Assembly (NCBI RefSeq): GCF_009695865.1
Contig: NZ_VUNB01000002.1
Span: 248,001-312,000, forward strand
Reading direction: 5' to 3'
Source: Allobaileyella intestinalis
Lineage (GTDB): Bacteria; Bacillota; Clostridia; Peptostreptococcales; Anaerovoracaceae
Length of the DNA stretch: 64,000 nt
Part shown: one piece after another, positions 8,174-16,953 of the stretch
Numbering within the stretch: the stretch's first letter is position 1
How the letters are laid out: every line of letters begins with the position of its first letter
The notes under the pieces: model-generated
Told to the model about the DNA's origin: nothing
The model's database searches: none
The model's input: only the letters and a program-made list of their open reading frames with translations
Program-made: the position numbers and the translations under genes

Positions 8174-9226
8174 ATGGGTTTATTATTATCTAGGAAAAAT
8201 ATAATCCGGCTTATAGTTGTGTTGGCCATACTGCCGCTAATTATAACACAGACTGGCTGTTCGAAAAGCGTCAATAAAAATGAGGCGAAACCTGTAGAAC
8301 AGGAAGGATATTACCTTGATACAGTATGCAAGATCAGTGTTTATGACATGGATGGAGGCATGACGGATAAGAAGGCCAACGCAGCCATCGATAAGGCTTA
8401 CGACCGGTGCCGTGAGCTGGACAAGAAGCTGAGCAACACTGTAGATGTAAGTGACATCAGCAAAATAAACAACAGCGGCGGCCAGTGGACTGAGGTTGGT
8501 CCAGATGCTTTGACAGTAATTAAAGGTGGAATCAAGTACGGCGACCTTTCCGGCGGCGACTTCGACATTACCATAGGAACCGTATCAGATCTCTGGGATT
8601 ATCATTCGGACCACCCGAAGGTTCCTTCCCAGGACAAAATAAACGAAGCCCTTACCCACGTAAACTACAAGAATATACAGATACAGGGAAACAGCGTCAG
8701 ACTTGCAGATCCGAAAAGCAAGATCGATCTTGGAGGAATCGGTAAAGGATATATTGCGGACCAGGTGGCAGATACTCTTCAAAACAACGGAGTTACATCT
8801 GCAGTTGTAAATCTTGGAGGAAATATTGTTACCATCGGAAGCAAGCCGGACGGAACCGATTTCACCATCGGAATAGAGAAACCATACAGCGACAGAAGCG
8901 AGCTGATCGGAAAGACTGAAATTTCCAGCGGAACAGTGGTAACCTCCGGAGTTTACGAGAGGCAGTTCAAATACAAAGGCAAGGTTTACCATCACATTCT
9001 CAGCCCAAAGACAGGCTACCCGGTAGATACAGACCTGGATTCCATAACGCTTATGTCCACAAGGGGCATGTCCATGGACACCGATGCCCTGAGCACCATC
9101 TGCCTGATAAAGGGAAAAGATGAGGCACTGAAATTGATAAACAGCCGTGATGATACAGAAGCTGTGCTCTGCACACATGACGGAAAAATATACAAGTCAA
9201 AGGATGCAAGATTTCAGGCTGAGTAG
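8174..9226 (+). CDS. apbE: FAD:protein FMN transferase (ApbE), lipoprotein
   Basis: A 350-residue ApbE protein with a lipoprotein signal peptide: a hydrophobic stretch (residues 10-25) ends in a lipobox-like QTGC, so it should be anchored outside the membrane. Family blocks are DLGGIGKGYIADQ, VNLGGNIV, HHILSPKTGYPV and GMSMDTDALST, which hold the FAD-binding and Mg2+-coordinating residues. ApbE moves FMN from FAD onto Thr or Ser of target proteins. RnfD and RnfG at the left of the window are its obvious substrates. It is transcribed divergently from the NusG-domain/Gx pair over a 68-base gap, and the regulator gene follows after 10 bases. Confidence 0.92.
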   Translation: MGLLLSRKNIIRLIVVLAILPLIITQTGCSKSVNKNEAKPVEQEGYYLDTVCKISVYDMDGGMTDKKANAAIDKAYDRCRELDKKLSNTVDVSDISKINNSGGQWTEVGPDALTVIKGGIKYGDLSGGDFDITIGTVSDLWDYHSDHPKVPSQDKINEALTHVNYKNIQIQGNSVRLADPKSKIDLGGIGKGYIADQVADTLQNNGVTSAVVNLGGNIVTIGSKPDGTDFTIGIEKPYSDRSELIGKTEISSGTVVTSGVYERQFKYKGKVYHHILSPKTGYPVDTDLDSITLMSTRGMSMDTDALSTICLIKGKDEALKLINSRDDTEAVLCTHDGKIYKSKDARFQAE

Positions 9227-9236
9227 GGAGATTTAG

Positions 9237-10733
9237 ATGAAAAGCATAACATTAAACCTGGATAACACAGCAGGTGAAAGCCTGTACGAACAGATCTACA
9301 ATCAGATGAAGGACAGCATTCTCACAGGCCGCATTGAGGCGGGAAGCAGGCTTCCTTCTCTGAGACGTTTCTCTGACGAGAACGGAGTCAGCGTAACGAC
9401 AGTGGAGAAAGCGTACAATCAGCTGCTTGTAGAAGGATATGTAGAAAGCAGACCAAAGTCCGGATACTATGTGAGGAACTCTATTGCATCTGAAGCCCAG
9501 GACAATCCTGAAGAGGAAAGGGGGATGACACTGGATCAGCTTCTGCCTCCAGAGGGATCTCATGTGGGAAATGAGATACCCCTTCTCTATGATGAGGAAA
9601 GTTTTGAATTCGGCAGGTGGAAGAAGTGCATGCACAAGGTCTTCAACGAGTACCAGCACCTTCTCAGGATCGCAGGAGACGTTCAAGGCGAGCCTGCCCT
9701 CAGGTACGAAATAGCAAAATATCTTTTTCAAAGCAGAGGGGTTAAGTGTTCCCCTGACCAGGTCGTGATCGGTGCAGGTTCCCAGCAGCTGACAGGCCAC
9801 TTGTGCAGGATCCTCCAGGAAATGGAAATCGCAAACGCTGCAGCAGAGAACCCGGGCTACGGTCCTGTAAGGGAAATTTTCAAGGAACATGGCTTTACAG
9901 TTCTGAATATTCCCGTTGATGAAAACGGAATCGTTCTGGAAAAGCTCCCTACCAACATGAGGAGCATAGTCTACGTAAACCCAAGCAACCAGTTTCCAAC
10001 GGGAGCAGTAATGCCTGTGGCAAGAAGATATGCCCTTATTAACTGGGCCAAGGAAAACGACAGCTACATCCTTGAAGACGACTACGACAGCGAGCTGAGA
10101 TACTTCGGAAAGCCTATTCCAGCCCTTCAGGGACTGGATCATGATGACAGAGTAATATATCTGGGATCTTTCTCGTCCACCTTGTTTGAGGCGGTTAAGA
10201 TCAGCTACATGGTGCTGCCTGAATCAATGGTTGAGGTTTTCCACCAGTTCAGCAGCAAGTACAGCCAGACCTGTTCAAAGGCTGAGCAGATATGCCTGGC
10301 CCTTTACATGGAAGAAGGCTTCTACCAAAAGAATATTAAGAAGTGCAGGAAACTTTACGCAGGCAAACTGGAAACGACCATGAGAGAATTCGGAAAGGCA
10401 GGAAAGGGCAAGGTGACTCCTGTAAACTCCAGGTCAGGACTGGCGGTGCTTCTGAAGATTCAGACCGGCCTTTCCCCAGAGCACCTTTGCTACATCGGAA
10501 GAAAACTGGGGCTTCTTATTCTGCCGGTAGACGATCTCTGCACCCGGGAGGAACAGGCTGTGACTTTTTATTTCTACAGAGTATCTAACAGCCTGCTGAA
10601 AATGCTCATTCCTATGTTTGTAAAAAATATTGAGCGTGAAGAGAAACGCATGGAGCAGGCCCGCCTGCAGGAAGAGAAGAGGAAAATGATGGAGGAAATG
10701 GAAGGAAAAACCTACGGCCTCCAGAGAGATTAA
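9237..10733 (+). CDS. MocR/PdxR-type GntR regulator with aminotransferase-like domain (PLP lysine missing)
   Basis: A 498-residue protein: a GntR winged-helix domain (about residues 10-80, SLYEQIYNQMKDSILTGRI then SVTTVEKAYNQLLVEGYV) followed by a fold-type I aminotransferase-like domain. Motifs NPSNQFPTGAVMP and ILEDDYDSELRY are intact. The PLP-binding lysine, expected in GSFSK as in GabR, is replaced: the sequence reads GSFSSTLFEAVKISYMVLP with Ser314 at the lysine position. It therefore cannot form the usual internal aldimine at that site. A Glu/Lys-rich helix closes the protein. It starts 10 bases after apbE and is likely co-transcribed. Target genes and effector are unknown. Confidence 0.85.
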   Translation: MKSITLNLDNTAGESLYEQIYNQMKDSILTGRIEAGSRLPSLRRFSDENGVSVTTVEKAYNQLLVEGYVESRPKSGYYVRNSIASEAQDNPEEERGMTLDQLLPPEGSHVGNEIPLLYDEESFEFGRWKKCMHKVFNEYQHLLRIAGDVQGEPALRYEIAKYLFQSRGVKCSPDQVVIGAGSQQLTGHLCRILQEMEIANAAAENPGYGPVREIFKEHGFTVLNIPVDENGIVLEKLPTNMRSIVYVNPSNQFPTGAVMPVARRYALINWAKENDSYILEDDYDSELRYFGKPIPALQGLDHDDRVIYLGSFSSTLFEAVKISYMVLPESMVEVFHQFSSKYSQTCSKAEQICLALYMEEGFYQKNIKKCRKLYAGKLETTMREFGKAGKGKVTPVNSRSGLAVLLKIQTGLSPEHLCYIGRKLGLLILPVDDLCTREEQAVTFYFYRVSNSLLKMLIPMFVKNIEREEKRMEQARLQEEKRKMMEEMEGKTYGLQRD

Positions 10734-10830
10734 TAAAGATTAAAGGTATTCATAAATCCCGGTTCTCAGTATAAAGCACCACCTTAAAGCAGTGACGCAA
10801 GCTCCGTTAAAAGCAGTTGTACAAGCCGCA

Positions 10831-11862
10831 CTACAATGGCCTGAGAGATACCTGGCCGCTGGAAACATAAATCCTGCGGCCTTTTTCTGTGCCATCAAGA
10901 ACCCGGACCACCAGCTGGAAATTATCATCTACATCCAATACCTCTGCCTCATAAGAAGGCCGGCCTGCAGTTTCTACCAGAACCTTTCTGCCGATGACAA
11001 AGCAGTGGCTCCTGTAATAATCAACCCACCGATCTGAATCCAGGCTGTTTTTTCCAGTAAATTCACGGTTCATGGAAACAATAAGCCGTGCCAGCAGCTC
11101 ATTCCTGGTGAAACCAGGATGATCTTCCCCCTCTTCCCACAAGGAGCCGGCTATACCCTCCAGCTCCGGCGGAAGGGCCCAGGGGAAGCAGTTGATACCA
11201 GTTCCTATTATTATCCTCTCGATTCCCCCTTCCTCCAGTCCGGCAACGGCTTCTGTAAGAATGCCTGTAATTTTCCGCCGTTCCATATTTCGTCCTATAT
11301 AGAGGTCGTTAACCCACTTGATTCCTATTTCCTTGCCGGTCATTTCGGTCAGCACCTGGTGGGTGACAGCAGCAGATACAGCTGTAACCTTCATGGCATC
11401 TTCCAGGGGAAACTCAGGTTTAAAGGCAAAGGAAAAATACAGACCACTTCCTGCCGGAGAGGAGAAGGATCTGCCTCTTCGACCACGGCCGGCAGTCTGT
11501 TCTTCGGCGGCAACGACGGCAGGAATCTCCGGGTGGTCCAGGGATTTACAATATGTATTTGTGGAGTCTACAGAGTCCAGAACTATCAGGCGCGGAACTG
11601 GCACAGAATTTTCTCTTGACAGCTCCCTGATCCGATTATCTATGAGGGCCTTTGAAAGAATATTTCCGCTGCTTCTGAGGACGTACCCCCGGCCCTTCAG
11701 ACTTTGGATTTCATAACCCTGATCCTGAAGAGATTTTACGGCCTTCCATATGGCGTTCCTGGAAAGCCCCATTTCCCCTGCAAGCTGACTGCCTGAAACC
11801 GGACGGCCACCTGCCTTGCTCAATATCCACAGAACTTTTTCCCTCGTAGACCTTTCTGACAT
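10831..11862 (-). CDS. birA: Bifunctional biotin operon repressor / biotin--[acetyl-CoA-carboxylase] ligase
   Basis: A 343-residue class II BirA: an N-terminal winged helix-turn-helix (residues 5-65, GSQLAGEMGLSRNAIWKAVKSL), the central ligase domain with the biotinyl-AMP loop GRGRRGRSF and GIKWVNDLYI, and the C-terminal SH3-like domain. It activates biotin and attaches it to carboxylase or decarboxylase biotin domains, and represses biotin genes when loaded. It stands alone on the minus strand, convergent with the regulator gene to its left (97-base gap without a clear hairpin) and divergent from the SurE fusion. No biotin biosynthesis genes are in the window. Confidence 0.93.
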   Translation of the reverse strand: MSERSTREKVLWILSKAGGRPVSGSQLAGEMGLSRNAIWKAVKSLQDQGYEIQSLKGRGYVLRSSGNILSKALIDNRIRELSRENSVPVPRLIVLDSVDSTNTYCKSLDHPEIPAVVAAEEQTAGRGRRGRSFSSPAGSGLYFSFAFKPEFPLEDAMKVTAVSAAVTHQVLTEMTGKEIGIKWVNDLYIGRNMERRKITGILTEAVAGLEEGGIERIIIGTGINCFPWALPPELEGIAGSLWEEGEDHPGFTRNELLARLIVSMNREFTGKNSLDSDRWVDYYRSHCFVIGRKVLVETAGRPSYEAEVLDVDDNFQLVVRVLDGTEKGRRIYVSSGQVSLRPL

Positions 11863-12029
11863 GTTGTTCCCCTCTTCTTCGCAATTTCCCTCAATAGATT
11901 TCTGCTGGCTATTATATATCCAGTGTACACAAAATAGAAAGAATATTAATACCAGTCGCTATAGAGACAATAAAAAAATTGTGATAAACTATTTAAAATT
12001 CTAGTTTTTTTGTTTTGTAAGGTAAAATA

Positions 12030-13307
12030 ATGTTGAGATTTCTAGTAATGAACGATGACGGCATTGATTCCAAAGGGATTCAGGTGCTGGCCAAAACCCT
12101 TAAGCCACGGGGAGAGGTATATGTGTGCGCACCGGACAGGCAGAGGAGCGCTACTGCCCAGTCTGTGACCCTCTTTGACCAGATCAGATGCCAGGAAGTG
12201 CCATTTAAATACGGGGAAAAAGCCTGGACGGTCAGCGGTACTCCTGCGGACTGCGCCAAGTTTGCCATTCAGGCCCTGGAAGAAGAAGGCAAGAAAATCG
12301 ACTTTGCTTTTTCCGGAATAAATCACGGCTCAAATGCGGGAACGGACATCCACTATTCTGGAACTGTGGGAGCAGCAGTGGAAGCTGCTATGTCCGGCAT
12401 CCGTTCCATTGCCCTTTCAGTGGACAGCTGGGAACCAGAGAATTTTCAGTTCATCTGCGATATGATTCCTGAGCTTATAGAAATATCAGGGGAACTGGAC
12501 TGCAATACGGTCCTGAACGTAAATGTCCCGGATCTGCCTGCCTGGAAGATAAAAGGGGTGAAAATCCTGCCTATGGGACCAAGAAGCTTTAACGACAAGC
12601 TTGTGGAGACAGAAGAAGGTAATATCTACAGATATAAGGGTGTCCCTCAGGACCATTCGGTGCATGGAACGTCTAATGATCTGGCTGCACTTCATAACGG
12701 CTATGCTGTGGTAACACCGATGTCAGTGGACCTGACAGACCGTCAGGCCCTGAACCGCATAAGGCTCAGAGAAGGGGGGAAGGTTCTGTGCCTTATGTCC
12801 GACCCTGTAGATACGGTTATTTACGATATGTGGCATGGAGAAAAGCTGAGAGAGAATCTTGTGAGACTCAGTGATGCCCTGGGAAGACTGGGTGTTTACA
12901 CAATCCTGACTATTCCAGAAGGGCGGAGGGGCGACGTAATAACCCCTGACATTACGAGAAACCTGGATGGCAGCACAACTGTGGAACGAATGGGATTCAC
13001 CATCTTCGATGAGCCGGATGTGGCTGAGAAGATGAGAGAAGGTTTTTCCGGCAGAAATGTGGTGCTGGCAGGAGCAGAGACCCATCTGGCCTTGCAGTCC
13101 ACAGCACTGGAGTTTATTGACATGGGAATGAACGTAACAGTTCTTAAGGATTGCTGTTCTTCAGCAACAAGGTTAGACCATGAAACGGCAATTGAATATC
13201 TCAGACAGAAAGGATGCCGCATTACCACCAGTGAAGCCTGGGCTGCAGAAGTTGGCAGAGCCACTGGAAAAGCCGGCCCGGAGGCTGTCAGTCAGATATT
13301 CAGATAA
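12030..13307 (+). CDS. surE: SurE 5'/3'-nucleotidase fused to an isochorismatase-like domain
   Basis: A 425-residue two-domain protein. Residues 1-250 are SurE with intact metal and active-site motifs: MNDDGIDSKGI, APDRQRSATAQS and SGINHGSNAG. SurE removes phosphate from nucleoside monophosphates. Residues about 252-425 resemble cysteine hydrolases of the isochorismatase family, but the nucleophile position in the ETHxCV block reads ETHLALQSTALEF (Ala354 for Cys), and the catalytic Lys in VEK reads VERMGF. The first Asp may be present in LMSDPVDTV. So the second domain keeps the fold but probably not the chemistry. The fusion is unusual; a binding or oligomerisation role is inference. The B3/B4 gene follows after 10 bases. 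Confidence 0.82.
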   Translation: MLRFLVMNDDGIDSKGIQVLAKTLKPRGEVYVCAPDRQRSATAQSVTLFDQIRCQEVPFKYGEKAWTVSGTPADCAKFAIQALEEEGKKIDFAFSGINHGSNAGTDIHYSGTVGAAVEAAMSGIRSIALSVDSWEPENFQFICDMIPELIEISGELDCNTVLNVNVPDLPAWKIKGVKILPMGPRSFNDKLVETEEGNIYRYKGVPQDHSVHGTSNDLAALHNGYAVVTPMSVDLTDRQALNRIRLREGGKVLCLMSDPVDTVIYDMWHGEKLRENLVRLSDALGRLGVYTILTIPEGRRGDVITPDITRNLDGSTTVERMGFTIFDEPDVAEKMREGFSGRNVVLAGAETHLALQSTALEFIDMGMNVTVLKDCCSSATRLDHETAIEYLRQKGCRITTSEAWAAEVGRATGKAGPEAVSQIFR

Positions 13308-13317
13308 AGGAGGGAAC

Positions 13318-14022
13318 ATGAGATTTTACGTATCCGAAAAGGTCTTCGAAATGATACCTGATGCACAGTTCGGCCTTGTAAGTGTTGAAGGCGGAGACAA
13401 CAGGGGAGAAGAAAAGGAGATTGCCGACCTTCTCAATAAGTCTATCGAAGAGTGCAGTGAGCACTTTAAAGACAAGAAGGTCAAGAACGAACCGGAACTT
13501 CAGCCATACAGAGAAGCCTTCAGGGCCATGGGTATTAATCCCAACAGATATATGTGCGCAGCAGAGGCGCTGATGACAAGAGTAGCAAAAGGTCAGGGAA
13601 TGCATTCCATAAACAAGATTGTGGATATGGGAAACGCCCTTTCATACAAGTACATTATCCCAATCGGAGCCCACGATCTGGATTCCATGATTGGGGATTT
13701 CGGAGTGAGACCGGCCGTTGAAGGTGATACCTTCCTTCCTTTCGGAGCAGAGGAAAGGGAACCTGTACCGGAAGGAGAAGTGGTTTACGTAACAGGAAAC
13801 CACGTGCGCACCAGAAGGTGGACCTGGAGACAGGGAGATGAGGGTAAGATCACCGAAGAAACAGGACATGTGCTCTTCATCATCGACGGCTTCGAGAGCA
13901 ATCTGGACTCTGTGATGAAGTGCCGCCGGGATCTGGCAGACCTCTGCAGAAAACATCTGGGAGGCAAGGTAAAAGAAGGTTTAATCAATAAAGAAAATAT
14001 GGAATTTGAAACACAGTTGTGA
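13318..14022 (+). CDS. B3/B4 tRNA-binding domain protein (PheRS-beta-like)
   Basis: A 234-residue protein of the B3/B4 family, the domain which in phenylalanyl-tRNA synthetase beta carries editing and tRNA contacts. Family segments are LQPYREAFRAMGINPNRYMC, then NKIVDMGNALSYKYIIPIGAHD. The start at 13318 follows AAAGGAGGG that overlaps the surE stop; upstream in-frame codons lie inside surE and lack a ribosome binding site. Free-standing B3/B4 proteins may hydrolyse mischarged amino acids or bind tRNA, but this is not settled. It forms an operon with the SurE fusion. Confidence 0.8.
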   Translation: MRFYVSEKVFEMIPDAQFGLVSVEGGDNRGEEKEIADLLNKSIEECSEHFKDKKVKNEPELQPYREAFRAMGINPNRYMCAAEALMTRVAKGQGMHSINKIVDMGNALSYKYIIPIGAHDLDSMIGDFGVRPAVEGDTFLPFGAEEREPVPEGEVVYVTGNHVRTRRWTWRQGDEGKITEETGHVLFIIDGFESNLDSVMKCRRDLADLCRKHLGGKVKEGLINKENMEFETQL

Positions 14023-14043
14023 TACAATATCTCCATATTTCCG

Positions 14044-14072
14044 CAGCTGTTCGAAGCGGGCAGCTGTTTTTT
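14044..14072 (+). terminator. Weak rho-independent terminator after the B3/B4 gene
   Basis: CAGCTG (14044-14049) can pair with CAGCTG (14061-14066) around an 11-base loop and is followed by six T. The stem is short. Confidence 0.5.
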
Positions 14073-14121
14073 AGTGGGAAATATTGTTTGATGAAAAATT
14101 ATTAGTTATAAGGAGATTTTG

Positions 14122-15372
14122 ATGGAAAATATTACAAACAACAGCAAGAGATGGCTGTACCTGGCAGCAGGTACAGTAGTGCTGCTCTTTGTGGGACTTA
14201 TTTACGCATGGTCGATTTTCAAGGTCCCATTCAGCCAGATCTACTCTGACTGGACACTGTCGCAGCTCTCAATGACATTTACTATTTCAATGGCATTTTT
14301 CTGCATCGGCGGATACCTGGGAGGACTGCTGTCCAAGAAGTTCAGCGTTAAGATCAGACTTCTGATCGCCCTGGTTCTCCTCTTTGTCGGATTCTTTACA
14401 GTTTCCACACTTACACCAGGAGACTCCCACAAGAGCCTGATCATGGTTTACATTTTCTACGGCGTCTTCGGTGGATCTGGAGTAGGATTTGCGTACAACG
14501 CTGTTGTAACAACTATCACAAGATGGTTCCCTGACAAGACCGGTCTGGCTACAGGAATCATGCTCATGGGATTCGGAATCGGAGGCCTGGCTCTGGGAAG
14601 TGCCGTTAACTCAATGATTGGAAGCATGGGCATTTTCTCAACATTCAGAGTGCTGTCCATTGCCATTGCAGTAGTTCTCCTTCTGGGAATCCTGATCATC
14701 AAGGCTCCTGAAGCACCTGCTGCCAGCAATGTATCAGCTGCTGCAGATGAAGAAGAGGAAGATGGAAATCCATACCACAAGAAGAACTACACATCTGGAG
14801 AGATGCTGAGATCCGGAAGATTCTGGGTGTTCATGGCATGGACAATCGTCCTCAACTCCGCAGGTCTTCTGGTTATCAACAGTGCAGCTAACATTTCCGT
14901 TGCATACGGCGGAACTGCTGTACTTGGCCTGATTATTTCTCTCTTTAACGGAATCGGAAGAATTATTGCCGGAAACAACTTTGACAAATTCGGAAGAAAA
15001 ATCACAATGACTGTAAACAACATTTTCTACCTGATTGCAGCTGTCCTGCTGATCTTCGGTGGAAAAGCAGACAACCTGCCAATGGTCATCATCGGATTGA
15101 TCTTCGTAGGAATGGCATACGGCGGAACACCTACAATCTCTTCTACTTATACAAACAAGGCATTCGGACCTAAGTACTTTGCTACTAACTTCAGCATTGC
15201 CAACTTCTCCCTTCTGCCTGCAGCAATCATCGGACCGATGATGTCCGCCAGCCTTCTGGAAAAGGCTCACGGAAACTACGGCAGCAACTTCATGGCTATC
15301 CTGGTAATCGCCGTTCTGGGCGCTGTTATCATGGCTGTACTGAATGTTCTGAGCAAGAAGTACGAGAATTAG
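14122..15372 (+). CDS. MFS transporter, OFA (oxalate/formate antiporter) type
   Basis: A 416-residue carrier with twelve membrane helices in two halves joined by an acidic loop (DEEEEDGN, about residues 213-220). The N-terminal helix FVGLIYAWSIFKVPF and GGSGVGFAYN are typical of the oxalate/formate antiporter subfamily. The ATG at 14122 is 6 bases after AAGGAG; a TTG three bases earlier is less likely. It is monocistronic, with a strong bidirectional terminator after it. The substrate, probably a small carboxylate, cannot be read from the sequence. Confidence 0.85.
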   Translation: MENITNNSKRWLYLAAGTVVLLFVGLIYAWSIFKVPFSQIYSDWTLSQLSMTFTISMAFFCIGGYLGGLLSKKFSVKIRLLIALVLLFVGFFTVSTLTPGDSHKSLIMVYIFYGVFGGSGVGFAYNAVVTTITRWFPDKTGLATGIMLMGFGIGGLALGSAVNSMIGSMGIFSTFRVLSIAIAVVLLLGILIIKAPEAPAASNVSAAADEEEEDGNPYHKKNYTSGEMLRSGRFWVFMAWTIVLNSAGLLVINSAANISVAYGGTAVLGLIISLFNGIGRIIAGNNFDKFGRKITMTVNNIFYLIAAVLLIFGGKADNLPMVIIGLIFVGMAYGGTPTISSTYTNKAFGPKYFATNFSIANFSLLPAAIIGPMMSASLLEKAHGNYGSNFMAILVIAVLGAVIMAVLNVLSKKYEN

Positions 15373-15401
15373 TAAAAAGCCATTATCATTATCTTGACTG
15401 A

Positions 15402-15452
15402 AAAAAACGCAAGACCCTGATGAATTAAGTTTCACAGGTCTTGCGTTTTTTC
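15402..15452. terminator. Strong bidirectional terminator between convergent genes
   Basis: AAAAAACGCAAGACC (15402-15416) pairs with the complement at 15437-15451 around a 20-base loop that can pair further. The A-run and T-run make it work for both the MFS gene (plus) and the flavoprotein gene (minus). Confidence 0.92.
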
Positions 15453-15453
15453 T

Positions 15454-16800
15454 TTATTGTCTGCCTGAAATGGCGGATGCTGCAGTCATAGCCGATGAGT
15501 AGGCGAACTGGATATTATATCCTCCTGTTTCTCCGTGGACATCCAGAATTTCACCAATGGCATATAAACCGGGATAATCCTTGAATTCCATGGCCTTCAT
15601 GTTTATCTGATCAAGGCAGATTCCGCCTTTTGTGACCATGGCCCGGTTCAGGATTCTGCCTGAAGAAAGATCAGAAAAATCCGGTTCCAGCCGGTAACTG
15701 GTGAGAAGCCGGGACAGTTTTTTAAGAGATGGAGTGTCACCATCAGCAGCCATGGCGGCCAGTACACGGGTAAGACTCTTTGGCAGTGCCGTTGAGGCGG
15801 ACAGAACAGAAGCAATGTTGTTTACGTTCTGGGTCCGTCCTTTTATTTCCCTTTCCAGGAGGGCTCTGACCTGGCCTTCGTCCATATCAGGAACAAATGA
15901 TATCTGAAGGAAGGAGCCGGGCTCCATCCAGGCTGAGGCGTTAATGGCCGCCGGACCAGATATGCCGGAACCGGTTAAAAGAATGGAACCGGATATTTCT
16001 TTCTCTTTCTTTCCGCTGCTCCTCAATACGGTGAGAGTCGTGCTCTCCAGGGTTACACCTGCAAGCTGTCCGAAAGGGTTGTTCTTCAAATTTATGTTCA
16101 TAAGAGCAGGAGCCATATCTGTAAATCTTATTCCCAGGTTTTGCTCCAGAATCTGGTGAATGCTGCCGTCAGAGCCTGTTTCGGGAAATGTAATGCCTCC
16201 TGCAGCTATTACCAGGCTGGAGGTGTATATCATGGCTGTTTCCTGGTTCTCCCGTGGAGAGAAGGGATATCTGCTGCCGCATCTTTTTAGTGAAAGGCAC
16301 CAGAGATTCTCTCCGCTGTTTCTGTCTGGGGGGATTATTCCGGTTATGGAGCAGCCTTGAAGGAGAGTGAATCCACTGGAGACCGATTTCCTTTCAAGAG
16401 CAGATACAACCGACGATCCCCTCATTGAAGAAGGGAAAATCCTTCCGTCCTCTTCTTCTGTGGCGCTGATTCCAAGACCGGCCATGAAATCAACGAAGGC
16501 CTTATTGCTGTGTTTGTACAGAGATGACCTGATTTTTTTTCCATTATGATAGTGAGAGGGGAAATCCTTAATGTTTCCTCCGTGGGTGAAATTACACCTG
16601 CCCCCTCCGGATATCAGGAGCTTTGCCCCGGCCTTTCCGTTGTGATCGATGATCAGACCTGAGAATCCCCTGCCATCAGTGGAACTGCCGCCATTAAGGT
16701 TAGTGTAACCGGCTGCAAAAAGCAGCCCCGAAGCCCCTGCTCCCACCACAACAACAGAATAAGTATTTTTCCCGGTGGGCCTGAAACCCTTATTTTCCAT
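15454..16800 (-). CDS. HI0933 family FAD/NAD(P)-dependent oxidoreductase (BaiN/RdsA-like flavoprotein)
   Basis: A 448-residue flavoprotein of the HI0933 family. The N-terminal dinucleotide fold shows VVVGAGASGLLFAAG, then GGGRCNFTH, VIAAGGITFPETGSDG and the C-terminal FAD block GLYAIGEILDVHGETGGYNI. The start at 16800 is chosen because AGGAG lies 6 bases before it; an ATG 12 codons earlier has no such site. Homologues are annotated as aminoacetone oxidase-like proteins or BaiN, but reactions are proven for few. It is monocistronic on the minus strand, divergent from the DJ-1 fusion. Confidence 0.85.
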   Translation of the reverse strand: MENKGFRPTGKNTYSVVVVGAGASGLLFAAGYTNLNGGSSTDGRGFSGLIIDHNGKAGAKLLISGGGRCNFTHGGNIKDFPSHYHNGKKIRSSLYKHSNKAFVDFMAGLGISATEEEDGRIFPSSMRGSSVVSALERKSVSSGFTLLQGCSITGIIPPDRNSGENLWCLSLKRCGSRYPFSPRENQETAMIYTSSLVIAAGGITFPETGSDGSIHQILEQNLGIRFTDMAPALMNINLKNNPFGQLAGVTLESTTLTVLRSSGKKEKEISGSILLTGSGISGPAAINASAWMEPGSFLQISFVPDMDEGQVRALLEREIKGRTQNVNNIASVLSASTALPKSLTRVLAAMAADGDTPSLKKLSRLLTSYRLEPDFSDLSSGRILNRAMVTKGGICLDQINMKAMEFKDYPGLYAIGEILDVHGETGGYNIQFAYSSAMTAASAISGRQ

Positions 16801-16882
16801 ATAATTCTCCTGGCTAATTAAAACTTGTTTAAACATATGATAACACGATTAATACATTTTGTATTTGCCATCACATTCATGT

Positions 16883-16890
16883 GTTATAAT
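16883..16890 (+). promoter_or_regulatory. Extended -10 promoter before the DJ-1 fusion gene
   Basis: TATAAT at 16885-16890 is preceded by TG-n (TGT), an extended -10 element. No good -35 is visible. It lies 63 bases before the start codon. Confidence 0.5.
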
Positions 16891-16953
16891 CCAGGTAAAT
16901 GAGAGTGAAGGGAAATGAAAATCTGCATCATTCAGATAGATTGAGAGGCTGAT

